A DNA stretch of 64,000 nt from Nocardia vinacea (GCF_035920345.1 NZ_CP109149.1:806001-870000); one strand, 5' to 3'; counted from the first letter of the stretch, positions 52,443-61,212 are shown. Notes: generated by a model not told the origin, from the letters alone. A program made the numbers and translations.

Positions 52443-52461
52443 AACGCAAGGCTGCTGCATT
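52443..52461. promoter_or_regulatory. TetR operator 2 (AACGCA-N7-TGCATT)
   Basis: Same geometry as operator 1 with one arm mismatch. The flanks extend the symmetry to GTTAACGCA / TGCATTAAC (8 of 9). It ends 3 bases before the TetR ATG 52465, implying autorepression. Confidence 0.7.
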
Positions 52462-52464
52462 AAC

Positions 52465-53091
52465 ATGGATGGAGTGAGCGAAGGACAAGTACGGCGCCGC
52501 ACCGGCGGCCGGTCCGCCCGAGTCCGCCAAGCCGTGCTGGACGCCACCCTGCAGGCGATGGCAGAGCACGGCCCCGACGCGGTCAGCGTCGCCGAGGTCG
52601 CTCGGCAGGCGGGGGTGCACGAGACGTCGATCTATCGCCGGTGGGGCACCCGTGAGCAGCTGATTCTCGACGCCCTGCTGAGCTACAGTCAGCAACAACT
52701 CCCCGTTCCCGACACCGGAACGCTGCGCGAGGACCTGGTGACCTTCGCGCACTCGGTGGCGCACTATCTGGCCGGCTCCCTCGGCAAGGCGCTGACCCGG
52801 TCGATGGCCGTCTCCGGCGATGACCCGGTACTTGCCGCCAATCGTGCCCAGTTCTGGCAGTCGCGACTCGACCTGGCTCGCGTCATGATCGACCGCGCCG
52901 TCGCCCGCGGCGAACTGCCCGAGGACACCGACGCGGCGGCGGCCCTCGAACTGCTGATCGCGCCATTGCACTTCCGGGCACTGCTCACCCGGCAATCCAT
53001 CGACGATCGCCATGTCCGGCAGCTGGTCGACGCGTTGCTTCATGGATTGCTCGGCAGTCGGCAAGTTGCGCAACAGCTCGGCAGCACTTAA
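52465..53091 (+). CDS. TetR-family regulator of the hydrolase/acetoacetyl-CoA ligase operon
   Basis: 208 residues. HTH SVAEVARQAGVHETSIYRRWGTREQLIL after an N-terminal basic tail; the ligand domain is of the TetR C-terminal type. ATG 52465 lies right after operator 2 with no SD, suggesting a leaderless transcript; GTG 52474 is an alternative. Three matching operators (two in its divergent gap, one upstream of the next hydrolase) suggest that it controls both flanking transcription units. Confidence 0.9.
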   Translation: MDGVSEGQVRRRTGGRSARVRQAVLDATLQAMAEHGPDAVSVAEVARQAGVHETSIYRRWGTREQLILDALLSYSQQQLPVPDTGTLREDLVTFAHSVAHYLAGSLGKALTRSMAVSGDDPVLAANRAQFWQSRLDLARVMIDRAVARGELPEDTDAAAALELLIAPLHFRALLTRQSIDDRHVRQLVDALLHGLLGSRQVAQQLGST

Positions 53092-53112
53092 AGCAAGCAA
53101 CTTGCCTTAAGC
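53087..53112 (+). terminator. Hairpin terminator of the TetR gene
   Basis: CTTAAAGCAAG (53087-53097) pairs with CTTGCCTTAAG (53102-53112), 10 of 11 bp with a 4-base loop. It begins within the TetR stop codon region and is followed by CTTTTCGG. Confidence 0.65.
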
Positions 53113-53135
53113 TTTTCGGCAGGCTACGGTCGACA

Positions 53136-53154
53136 ACGCAATTCTCCTGCGTTT
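53136..53154. promoter_or_regulatory. TetR operator 3 (AACGCA-N7-TGCGTT)
   Basis: A third copy with perfect arms, 68 bases before ATG 53222 and 109 before 53263, and after the TetR terminator. It suggests a separate regulated promoter for the downstream hydrolase. Confidence 0.65.
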
Positions 53155-53262
53155 ACGCTGCCGCGCCCCTTCCGGGAACACTCAGCGACCAAAGCGCACG
53201 AAACCGGAATCGAGGCATGCCATGACTGGACGCAGTTTCGCACGCAAGCTGTTCACCAGCAC

Positions 53263-54555
53263 ATGCGCGCTCACCCACGCCACCGAACCTGCCGCGAAAA
53301 GGCTGGGTTCGGCGTTCTTTCTGCCCGCGTTGCCTTCGTAGACCGATTCACCCATCTGGGCGGGATCGACACACAGTTGTTCACCGAACAACTGGACCGT
53401 TGCCGTTCGTTCCGTGACGAGCGATGGGCAGGCCACTGGCAACAGATCGCCGCGGACCACGCGAACGTCGCTGACGCGGCGTTGGCTCAGCTCGGAGGTC
53501 CGAGCGTCAAAGAACTGCTCACCGGTGGCGTCGATATCGTGGCGCTGGGCGAGTTGCTGGCGCCTGCGGTGTCCATCCTGTCCGAGCGCGGAGCAGTGGC
53601 CACACCTGATGCTGTGGCCGAATTCTGCCGAACCAACAACGGCGTCGGAGAACAAGCGGCGATAGCGGTGGATGCCCTGATCAAGGTCATCACCTACAAG
53701 TTCGCCGCCGCCTGGCCGGGCTGGACACCACATCGCCTCGAAGCCCACAGCGAGTCGCGGCGACTCTGCGAGGTGCTCACCGAAGCGCTGGCCTCGGCGA
53801 TGGACGTGCGGATCGAACATATCGACATCCCGGTACCCGGCGGCGACGTCGTCCACGGCACCGCGGTGTTCCCCCTCGACGCCGAGAACTCGCCAATGGC
53901 GTTGTTGTCCAACGGTCTCGAGGGCACGGTGGCCGAATTGCTGCTACCTGCGTTGTCCTATCGTCCGGCCGGGATGGGCTTGTTCATCATGGAGATGCCC
54001 GGCACCTACACCTACCGGCAGCCCCTCGCCGCGGATGCCGATCAGGTGTATCTCGCGGTCGTCGACCGGCTCGCCGCGGACCGCCGCGTCGACGCCGATC
54101 GCATCGGCATGCTCGGACTCAGCTTCGGCGCGTACTGGTCCACCCGCATGGCCGCCACCGACCCGCGCCTGCGCGCCGTCGTCTCCAACGGCGCACCGAC
54201 ACACCGCACGTTCCAACCCGCCGGCAACCTCGGTGTACCCGAGATCATCATCTGGACGCTGGCGCATGCGACGCAGGCCCGCAACACCGTGGACTTGACC
54301 AGGAAGCTGAATGCCCTGTCGCTGAAGGACCGCTACCACACGATCACCACCCCGCTGCTGGTGATCAACGGCGAAACCGACACCCTCGTCAGTACCCAAG
54401 ACTCGATCGACATCGCCACCCACGCGCCCAACGCCCTGCTGAAGCTCTACCCGGGCGACGACCACTGCGCGATGGCACACGCACCGGAATGGTTCGAACT
54501 GTCCATGCGCTTCCTGGCCGACCACCTGACCCACGACACCACCACCAACAGCTGA
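53263..54555 (+). CDS. Alpha/beta hydrolase (FrsA-like), possibly with a frame problem at its 5' end
   Basis: 430-residue frame whose hydrolase core is intact: GMLGLSFGAYWST has the nucleophile, VINGETDTLVS the acid and YPGDDHCAMAHA the histidine. The N-terminal helical part (FTHLGGIDTQLFTEQLDRCRSFRDERW) is like the 51290 hydrolase group in architecture. The start is doubtful: the best SD (GAGG) precedes ATG 53222 in another frame (MTGRSFARKLFTST...), which stops at 53341 where the hydrolase-like sequence begins. Either a frameshift or a short leader ORF is present. Single gene behind operator 3. Confidence 0.8.
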   Translation: MRAHPRHRTCREKAGFGVLSARVAFVDRFTHLGGIDTQLFTEQLDRCRSFRDERWAGHWQQIAADHANVADAALAQLGGPSVKELLTGGVDIVALGELLAPAVSILSERGAVATPDAVAEFCRTNNGVGEQAAIAVDALIKVITYKFAAAWPGWTPHRLEAHSESRRLCEVLTEALASAMDVRIEHIDIPVPGGDVVHGTAVFPLDAENSPMALLSNGLEGTVAELLLPALSYRPAGMGLFIMEMPGTYTYRQPLAADADQVYLAVVDRLAADRRVDADRIGMLGLSFGAYWSTRMAATDPRLRAVVSNGAPTHRTFQPAGNLGVPEIIIWTLAHATQARNTVDLTRKLNALSLKDRYHTITTPLLVINGETDTLVSTQDSIDIATHAPNALLKLYPGDDHCAMAHAPEWFELSMRFLADHLTHDTTTNS

Positions 54556-54680
54556 CCGAGTGGGCAACTGGCCAGTGACGGTGCCGGACCAGCTCCGGTG
54601 ACCGACTGAGCCACCGCCATCATGCACAGGTCCACACGCACGCTCAACGGCATCAACGAGCAGTCCGCTAGATCAACTGG

Positions 54681-55406
54681 TCACGTCGTGGTGGCAAGAG
54701 CGGTTCGACGGGCTGTCAGCGTGCGGCTGACGACTTCCGGAAATGTAGGTGCCGCGAGGAAGATGGTCGTGGCGCGGCGGACTCGGTCATCGAGCTGAGC
54801 CAGCTTGTCGTTCGCTGCGGCAAGGCTGACTCGCAGTCCCTTGGCCTCGCCGAGCCATCCTTCCTGCTCAGCCTCGGCGACGCGCAGAGTGAGATTGTCT
54901 CGGATCTGTTCCAGCCGGCCGCGCTGCACTGGGTCGACCCGCAGGACGGGGCAACGGATGCAGCTGTGCTCATGCTGGCAGGTCGTTCCGTATGCGCGGC
55001 CGCATTCGCCGAGTGCGACCTTGCGGCGTTCGAAATGGCCTAGGAATTCGTCCCATTCGGCGTCGGTCGGCACGCGGTATTCTTCGCTGGGCCGCAGTGC
55101 GCGGCGACGTGCGATGAAGGCACGATGGCCGTTGATGGCTTCTTCGGGATAGACGGCCTTGTAGCCCATGGTTGTGGTTATTTCCCTGTGCCCCAACAAC
55201 GTTTGAGCGATGTGCGGTGGCATGCCGTTGAGGATGGCTTCGGTGGTGAAGATGCGTCGCAGGTCGTGGGGCTGCCTGGTGGCGTGGGCCGGGTCGGTGG
55301 CCGCACGCGTGGGCAATGGATCGGTGACCGCCTGTGCATGAGAAGCCGCTGTCGCAGTCGAGAGCAACTCGCGTGCATAACTATCAGCTGCATGGTGTTG
55401 GGCCAA
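54681..55406 (-). pseudogene. Tyrosine recombinase C-terminal fragment
   Basis: The C-terminal part of a phage/XerC-type integrase. Box II HxLR-like PHDLRRIFTTEAIL, the LLGH box (AQTLLGHREITTTM) and the active-site Tyr region GYKAVYPEEAI are present, followed by a zinc-ribbon-like CQHEHSCIRCP tail typical of one actinobacterial integrase subgroup. The N-terminal domain and the box I Arg are missing. The break lies around 55350-55406 near the IS3 relic. Inactive. Confidence 0.8.
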
Positions 55407-55604
55407 GCTCGGGAAAACTCGAAAGGTTCAGCCTGCGAATGAAGTTGACAAGGCTCACTCATGCCGGTGGTCGGTGGTGGGTACGGAACCTATTGAGAGG
55501 GTGGCTGACTACTACGCTGTTGCCGCGGCCCGCGAACAGGAGTGTCGGATCCAGGCTCACGCTGGGGCGTTGGAGGTATCCAGGGACCCCTTGGGCGTTC
55601 TTGG

Positions 55605-55802
55605 TCCAAAACCGAGCTGATCAAGCCCCGCGGTCCGTGGCGCAGCGTCGACCACGTCGAACTGGCCACCGCCGAGTGGGTCGACTGGTTCAACCATCGG
55701 CGCCTCTATCGGTACTGCGGCGACATGCCGCCGATCGAGATGGAGGCCGCCCACTACGCTCAACAACCAGACAGGCAACCCGCCGGGCTGTCACACCAAT
55801 AA
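55605..55802 (+). pseudogene. IS3-family transposase (OrfB) C-terminal relic
   Basis: KTELIKPRGPWRSVDHVELA followed by TAEWVDWFNHRRLYRYCGDMPP matches the C-terminal integrase-core end of IS3-family transposases, including the final acidic region and the typical WFNHRRL. It ends with a stop at 55800-55802. The upstream catalytic part is missing. Confidence 0.85.
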
Positions 55803-56206
55803 GTCTCCGGACTCGCCGGGACGGCTCAGCCTGGTTGCGTGGGCATTGGCACATCGAGAACCGAGTGCACTGCGTCCGCGATGTCACCTGTCGACGAGGA
55901 TCGGTGCCGGGTCCGCACCGGCGCCCGAGCGCAAGTGATGGCCACCTTGCGAAACACAACGATCGGTCTGTTACGCATAAGCGGCCATCACAAACATCGC
56001 CCACGGTCTTCGCCGCTACCGCTCCTACCTGCACCAACGACCCTTAGAACTGCTCAAGAGGTGCTAAAGGGACTTTGCCGGGCCCCTGCCGCTTATCGCA
56101 GTTCTCCCGGGCCTGATGGTCCAGGGAGACGCTCGTTCGCACGTGCCAATACGTCGACGGCAATATCTCACCGTCAAGTAATTGCTTAGCACAAGTAACA
56201 TATGTA

Positions 56207-56229
56207 TAGTTGTGTAGTACAAGCAACTA
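56207..56229. promoter_or_regulatory. Dyad upstream of the MarR-MFS-YceI operon
   Basis: TAGTTG (56207-56212) and CAACTA (56224-56229) are perfect inverted arms around 11 bases, with TGTAGTACA nearly symmetric in the centre. It lies 21 bases upstream of the MarR start and is a likely autoregulatory site. Outer TTGCTT/AAGCAA and an ACATATGT palindrome are nearby. Confidence 0.5.
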
Positions 56230-56249
56230 ATCTCGTGCTGGGAGTGGGC

Positions 56250-56747
56250 ATGGCAGTGTCACCCGATGCGGCTCAGGGCCTGATAAAGGAGCTCTATTTC
56301 ATGGGCCGGGCGATCCGCGCTGCCCTTTCGCACCCGGAAGAAGGGCAGCTGCTTCCGGGCGGTGTCGGCGTGCTGGGCTCCCTCGAGGCCAGGGGGCCGT
56401 GCCGGCAGGTGGATCTGGCCGTGGACTTGTGCATCAGCCCATCGACACTGAGCAGGCAGGTCGCCGAGCTGGTGAGCTCCGGCGACATTGCCCGCCATGC
56501 CGATCCCAGCGACGGCCGGGCCACCCTCATCCAAATCACCGACCAAGGACGCGATCTGCTGCGGCGCATCCGGGTGTCGCGGGCGCGGGGATTGCAGGCT
56601 GCGCTCGCCGATTGGAGCGAGGACGAAGCCGCGCAGGCCGCGATGGTTGTTCAGAAGCTCAGGAATTCACTGGCCGCGGTTGCCCACCACACGACGGTGG
56701 GTGAGTGCGAGCCGGTTTCGACGGAGAGTCAGGAAGTGGATGTCTAA
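56250..56747 (+). CDS. MarR-family regulator of the MFS/YceI operon
   Basis: 165 residues. Winged helix CRQVDLAVDLCISPSTLSRQVAELVSSGDIARHADPSD, wing GRATLIQITDQGRDLL, C-terminal dimer helix. ATG 56250 has GGAG 6 bases upstream. It overlaps the MFS start by 8 bases (56740-56747), so the regulator and exporter are translationally coupled, the standard layout of drug-responsive MarR-exporter operons. Likely autoregulated through the upstream dyad. Confidence 0.9.
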   Translation: MAVSPDAAQGLIKELYFMGRAIRAALSHPEEGQLLPGGVGVLGSLEARGPCRQVDLAVDLCISPSTLSRQVAELVSSGDIARHADPSDGRATLIQITDQGRDLLRRIRVSRARGLQAALADWSEDEAAQAAMVVQKLRNSLAAVAHHTTVGECEPVSTESQEVDV

Positions 56748-59328
56748 TTCAGTCGATGCGGGGCCGCGGCGCGATCCGGACGCGATGACCCATCGTCAGG
56801 TCCTGGAAGCCCTGACCGGGTTGCTGGCGGCGCTGTTCACGGCGCTGCTCAGCACCACGATCGTCTCGACCGCGCTGCCGACGATCATCGGTGATCTGCA
56901 GGGGTCGCAGACCGCATACGCCTGGGTCATCACCACGGCGCTGCTGGCCAATGCGGCATCCACCCCGATCTGGGGCAAGTTCGCCGACCTGTTCAATAAG
57001 AAGCTGCTGGTCCAATCGGCCATCGTCATCTTCGTCGCCGGCTCGATCATCGCCGGAGTCGCGCACAACGTGCCGGTGCTGTTGGTCGCTCGCGTCGTCC
57101 AAGGTATCGGCATGGGCGGGTTGACCGCCCTGGTCGTGGCGATCATCGGTTCGATCGTCGCGCCTCGCGAACGCGGTCGGTACTCGGGCTATATGGGCGC
57201 GGTAATGGCGGTATCGATGTCGGGCGGCCCCATCCTCGGCGGCGTCATCGTCGACAGCCCGCTCGGCTGGCGCTGGTGCTTCTTCGTGTGCGTGCCCATC
57301 GCGGTGATCGCGCTGGTGCTGCTGCAGCGGACGCTGCGGCTGCCCACCGAGCGCAAGGCGGGTGTGTCGATCGACTGGCTAGGTGCGGCGCTGCTGACCG
57401 CCGGTGTTTCGGTGCTGCTGATCTGGGTGTCGTTCGCCGGAAAGGCGAACTACTACGCCTGGATCTCCACGCAGTCGGCGCTCTACGTCGGTGCCGGTGT
57501 ACTGCTGCTGATCGCGACCGTGTGGGTCGAGTCCCGCGCCAAGTCGCCGATCATCCCGTTGTCCATCGTCACCGAACGCACTACGGGTCTGGCGATCATC
57601 GCCTCGATCGCCGTCGGTGTCGGCATGTTCGGTGCGACCACCTTCCTCGGACAGTACTTCCAGACCGCGCGCGGCTACTCGCCGACCGTGGCGGGTGTTC
57701 TGACCATCCCGCTGGTGGCTGGCATGCTGACCGCATCGGTCGGCTCCGGCCAGCTGATCACCCGGTTCGGCAAGTGGAAGAGCTTCGTCGTCAGCGGCGG
57801 TGCGCTGCTGGTGGTCGGTTTCGGGCTGCTGTCCACGATCGACCACGCGACCAACCTGTGGCTGGTCGGCATCTACATCGCTGTCGTCGGGCTCGGCGTC
57901 GGCATGATGATGCAGAACCTGGTGCTGGCCGTGCAGAACACCGTGAGCGTGCACAATATCGGCGCGGCATCCAGCAGCGTCGCCTTCTTCCGCACCTTCG
58001 GCGGCGCGATCGGGGTATCGGTCCTTGGGTCGGTGCTGGCAACCCAGGTCAGCGATCTGTCCAAGGAAGGGTTTGCCAAACTCGGCATTCAGACGACCTC
58101 TTCCGGCGGCGGCAACCTCGATCTCGACGCCCTCCCCGGACCCATCGCCACCATCGTGCGCGCATCCTACGGCGACGCGACCGGCCGGATCTTCCTGATC
58201 GCCGCGGCCGCAACGGTCGTCGCCCTCATCGCGACCGCCTTCCTGCCGAACCGCCCGCTGCGCCGCACGATCGACATCGATCCGGGCCTCGACCCGACCA
58301 CGAAAGAGTCTGCGTCGCAGGACAATCCGACCGCAGCGGACGACATGGCGGCACTGGATGCCGAACTGGCCGCATTCGCGGAGTCGAGCTGGGACGAAAA
58401 CCAACTCTGGGAGGGCGCCGAGCGGGTGTTGTCCGAGCCTGAACCGGTGCCGGCAGCGTCGGTCAATGGGCATGGGGCGGTGGAACAGAACGGTCGTGTG
58501 TACCGAGTCGTCGCGTCGTCGCAGACCGGTCTGTCGACGGACGGGTTGTCCGGGTCGGACTCCGGTGGTGCGGCGTTGGGTGGTCGTGTCCATCGTGAGG
58601 ACGGTCGTCCGGTGCCGGGTGCGGTGTTGACGTTGATCGACCAGGGTGGCCGTCAGCTCGCGCGTGCGAGCAGTGCCGCTGATGGTGGTTATGCGATCAC
58701 CGCGCCCCAGACGGGTGGCTATGTGTTGATCGTGTCGGCGATGGGGCATCAGCCGACTGCGGTCACTGTGTCGATCGGTCAGCGGCCCCAGCACCTGGAT
58801 CTGACCTTGGTGGGTTCGGGTGAGTTGTCGGGTGTGGTCCGTACCGCCGGCCACGGTGTGCCGTTGTCGGGTGCGACCGTCACATTGACCGACGTGCATG
58901 GTGAAGTGGTCGGAGCGGCTGTCACCGGCGACGACGGCACCTACGTGTGCCACGGTGTGGTGTCGGGTGTCTATACCTTGGTCGCGGTCGCTGAGCAAAT
59001 GCGTCCCAGTGCCACCACATTGACGGTGCCCGACAGTGGTGTGTTGCGTCATGACATCGAGTTGGCTGCGATGGCGGTACTTGCCGGGTCCGCGTGCGCC
59101 GACGGCCGGGCGGTGCCCGATGTGCTGGTCAGTGTGCTCGACGCAGCCTGTGAGGTGACCGCGACGGCACGCACCGACGAGAACGGCCGCTATGTCGTGA
59201 CCGATCTGCGCGAGGGGCAGTACACCGTGGTTGCCCGTGGTTATCCGCCGGTGACCGGGCAGGTCACTGTGTCGGGTGGCGAGGTCGCCTATGACGTGCG
59301 ACTCGGTTACGAGCCTGGAGGTCGTTGA
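56740..59328 (+). CDS. DHA2-type MFS exporter fused to three carboxypeptidase-regulatory-like repeats
   Basis: 862 residues, about 350 longer than ordinary DHA2 exporters. Residues 1-505 are the 14-helix MFS domain: motif A IWGKFADLFNKKLL, motif C GPILGGVIVDSPLGWRWCFF. A polar linker (505-610) contains acidic and Gly/Ser-rich stretches. Three CarboxypepD_reg/Cna-B-like repeats follow (about 612-692, 695-775, 778-860), each with V-P-G/S-A-x-V-T-L and D-G-x-Y turns, for example GRPVPGAVLTLID and NGRYVVTDLREGQYTVVARG. The repeats recur at the N-terminus of the YceI protein encoded next, whose start overlaps by one base (TGATG). The C-terminus is expected in the cytoplasm. Confidence 0.93.
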   Translation: MSNSVDAGPRRDPDAMTHRQVLEALTGLLAALFTALLSTTIVSTALPTIIGDLQGSQTAYAWVITTALLANAASTPIWGKFADLFNKKLLVQSAIVIFVAGSIIAGVAHNVPVLLVARVVQGIGMGGLTALVVAIIGSIVAPRERGRYSGYMGAVMAVSMSGGPILGGVIVDSPLGWRWCFFVCVPIAVIALVLLQRTLRLPTERKAGVSIDWLGAALLTAGVSVLLIWVSFAGKANYYAWISTQSALYVGAGVLLLIATVWVESRAKSPIIPLSIVTERTTGLAIIASIAVGVGMFGATTFLGQYFQTARGYSPTVAGVLTIPLVAGMLTASVGSGQLITRFGKWKSFVVSGGALLVVGFGLLSTIDHATNLWLVGIYIAVVGLGVGMMMQNLVLAVQNTVSVHNIGAASSSVAFFRTFGGAIGVSVLGSVLATQVSDLSKEGFAKLGIQTTSSGGGNLDLDALPGPIATIVRASYGDATGRIFLIAAAATVVALIATAFLPNRPLRRTIDIDPGLDPTTKESASQDNPTAADDMAALDAELAAFAESSWDENQLWEGAERVLSEPEPVPAASVNGHGAVEQNGRVYRVVASSQTGLSTDGLSGSDSGGAALGGRVHREDGRPVPGAVLTLIDQGGRQLARASSAADGGYAITAPQTGGYVLIVSAMGHQPTAVTVSIGQRPQHLDLTLVGSGELSGVVRTAGHGVPLSGATVTLTDVHGEVVGAAVTGDDGTYVCHGVVSGVYTLVAVAEQMRPSATTLTVPDSGVLRHDIELAAMAVLAGSACADGRAVPDVLVSVLDAACEVTATARTDENGRYVVTDLREGQYTVVARGYPPVTGQVTVSGGEVAYDVRLGYEPGGR

Positions 59329-60149
59329 TGAGTGGGGTGACCGGTCGTGTTTGCACCGTTCAGGGGTGGCCGGTGCCGGATGCGGTGTTGACGGTGACGG
59401 ACATGCGGGGCCGCCAGATCGCCCGTGCGGTTGCCGACGAGACGGGGGAGGTGGGCACCGAGCTGTTGCCTGCCGGTGTTCATACCGCGGTGCTCACTGC
59501 TGTCGGGTTCGAACCGGTGGCGCGGAGCGTGCAGATCTCTTCGGTGGGGACGGGTGTGCTCGGTGAGGTGGTGTTGGTGCCGGTCGAGGGGGCGGTGGCG
59601 TCGCCGCCGCCGGGGCCGTGGACGATCGATCCGGTGCATTCGACGGTGATCGCAACTGTGCGTCATCTGGGTATCGCGAGTATCAAGGCCCGCTTCGCGG
59701 AGGTGAGTGGGCGGCTCGATATTGCCGAGCCGTTCGAACGGTCCACCGGGCACGCGGAGATCAAGGCCGCGGGTATCGATACCGGTAACTCGATGCGTGA
59801 CAATCACCTGCGCTCACCCGAGTTCCTGGATGTCGACACTTATCCGACGATCATTTTCACCGGAAGCGGGTTGCGTCGTACCAGTGGTGACACGTGGGTG
59901 ATGCCGGGTGAGCTGACCCTGCACGGGCAGTGTCGCGCGGTCGATCTCGACGTGACCTATGGCGGGTTCGGACCGGACCCGTGGGGTGGTGTGCGTGCCG
60001 CGTTCCACGCCGAAACACTACTGCACCGCAACGATTTCGCGATCGATTACAACGCGGTCGTGCGCGCGGGAGTAGCCGCGGTCGGCACCAGCGTCAAACT
60101 CGACCTCGACATCGAAGTCGTACAAGGCGACCAGCTACCCGCAATCTAG
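59328..60149 (+). CDS. YceI-family (lipocalin-like) protein with N-terminal regulatory-like repeat
   Basis: 273 residues. Residues 1-85 form a fourth carboxypeptidase-regulatory-like repeat (TGRVCTVQGWPVPDAVLTVTDMRG), closely matching those on the exporter. Residues about 95-270 are a YceI domain: WTIDPVHSTVIATVRHLGIASIKARF and GNSMRDNHLRSPEFLDVDTYPTIIF. The closing LDLDIEVV strand is present. YceI proteins bind isoprenoid or other hydrophobic chains. No signal peptide is visible, so it is probably cytoplasmic. Coupled to the exporter by TGATG; likely delivers a hydrophobic substrate to it (inference). Confidence 0.92.
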   Translation: MSGVTGRVCTVQGWPVPDAVLTVTDMRGRQIARAVADETGEVGTELLPAGVHTAVLTAVGFEPVARSVQISSVGTGVLGEVVLVPVEGAVASPPPGPWTIDPVHSTVIATVRHLGIASIKARFAEVSGRLDIAEPFERSTGHAEIKAAGIDTGNSMRDNHLRSPEFLDVDTYPTIIFTGSGLRRTSGDTWVMPGELTLHGQCRAVDLDVTYGGFGPDPWGGVRAAFHAETLLHRNDFAIDYNAVVRAGVAAVGTSVKLDLDIEVVQGDQLPAI

Positions 60150-60689
60150 CTAACTGCCGCCGAAATACCTTGTACTGGAATAACATTGGGTGATCCGTGC
60201 GTCCGCGACGAAGGATGGAGTGGGGATGATGCGGTCAGTCGTTGTCGATGCGCGTCGGCTGGCGGGGCGAAGGCGTGGTTTGTGCACCGTGGCGACCGGA
60301 TTGTCGGCGGGACGAATGAGGTTGTCGTCGACCGCGTGCCGGTACAGGCAGCGCAGGGCACTGACAGCGGAATGGACGGTGGCGTACCCGCCGCGATCCT
60401 GGGCGCGTACCTGCCGCTGGGACTGGATCATTGCGAGCAACTGCTTGAATTCCGACGCCGAAGGTTCATCGATGCGCCGATCCGGCCACAGGGCGATCAT
60501 GCGCTGCCAATACCCCAGATAGCAGTCCCGCGTGGAGGTCGCGGGCATGGCCGCATACACCACCGGCACATACTCGGCGAAAGTCGGCACCGTCGATCCC
60601 GGCCCGGCACTGTCTCGCAGGTCGTCGAGGCTGACACCGAGGCGTTCGAGCAGCAACGCGGCGGTGTGTATATCGGCGCTCGAGGTCAT
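60150..60689 (-). pseudogene. Tyrosine recombinase N-terminal fragment
   Basis: 179-residue frame. The first 145 residues are a SAM-like core-binding domain of an actinobacterial tyrosine recombinase (TFAEYVPVVYAAMPATSTRDCYLGYWQRMI and AVSALRCLYRHAVDDNLIRPADNPV). The catalytic domain is absent; the reading frame ends in unrelated sequence (DRIIPTPSF...). ATG 60689 overlaps the AbrB gene stop by four bases. Different subgroup from the C-terminal fragment at 54681, so these are two separate relics. Confidence 0.75.
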
Positions 60690-61150
60690 CGCGCGCTCAC
60701 TTCCGCGACCACAGCGCCGCAGGCGCGATGCAGCATCTGCTCGACCAGAGCCGGAGCCAGGACGAGCAGGATCCCCGCTTGCGGGTGCGCAGCGATCAAT
60801 ACGTTATCGCCAGCGCGCACGTCGATACGCCGACGCGCCCGCGCGGGCACTCGCAGGGCGCCACCCGCGCCGATCCGCAACCCCGCCCCGGCGCCGGGGC
60901 CGACCACCAGCATGTCCGAACAGATGCTCCAGGCGAGCGCGGTGTGCGGCGTCCACCCCACATGCGACAACACATCCTGCACCAAGACCCGACCGTTGAC
61001 GTCGACCCGGCGGATGCCGCACCGCCACTGCAGCTTCGGCACCGAGGCCGCGCGGAACAGTTCGGTGACCGGACGGTGCTGGCCGTCACCATGCGGCGCG
61101 CTCCTCTCAGCCTTGCCCGGTAGAACAGGTGTCAGAAAATCGGGTGTCAT
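60686..61150 (-). CDS. AbrB/SpoVT-like DNA-binding protein paired with integrase
   Basis: 154 residues. The C-terminal half has a swapped-hairpin AbrB-type fold signature (GGALRVPARARRRIDVRAGDNVLIAAHPQAGILLVLAP). The N-terminal half is of unknown fold. AbrB-domain proteins directly upstream of a tyrosine recombinase are a recurrent actinobacterial module. Here the recombinase has lost its catalytic domain, so the gene may be a survivor without function. ATG 61150; no strong SD seen. Confidence 0.7.
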   Translation of the reverse strand: MTPDFLTPVLPGKAERSAPHGDGQHRPVTELFRAASVPKLQWRCGIRRVDVNGRVLVQDVLSHVGWTPHTALAWSICSDMLVVGPGAGAGLRIGAGGALRVPARARRRIDVRAGDNVLIAAHPQAGILLVLAPALVEQMLHRACGAVVAEVSAR

Positions 61151-61200
61151 CGCTACCGTTCGCTTCCCGTGCCGTCACTCCGTAACAGCACAACTTATGG

Positions 61201-61212
61201 AGCGAATTCGCT
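61201..61212. promoter_or_regulatory. Perfect 12-bp palindrome AGCGAATTCGCT
   Basis: Lies 16 bases before the MarR start 61229 and 50 after the AbrB start, in the divergent gap. Its AATT core is shared with OhrR-type sites. Candidate operator of the OhrR-like protein. Confidence 0.55.

Larger units (their letters stand above)
55407..56249. other. Junction region between integrase fragment and MarR gene
   Basis: About 840 bases of decayed mobile DNA. It contains an IS3 transposase relic (55605-55802). From about 55810 to 56160 no coding signal is convincing, and the last 70 bases hold the MarR promoter dyads. Confidence 0.55.

Noticed and set aside
57379..59052. Open frame of over 550 codons on the minus strand
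   Set aside because: Antisense to the MFS fusion; His/Arg/Asp-rich shadow composition.
54681..60689. Idea that the two integrase fragments are halves of one gene split by insertion of the cassette
   Set aside because: They are on the same strand but belong to different subgroups, and the central catalytic region is missing from both, so a single interrupted gene is unlikely.
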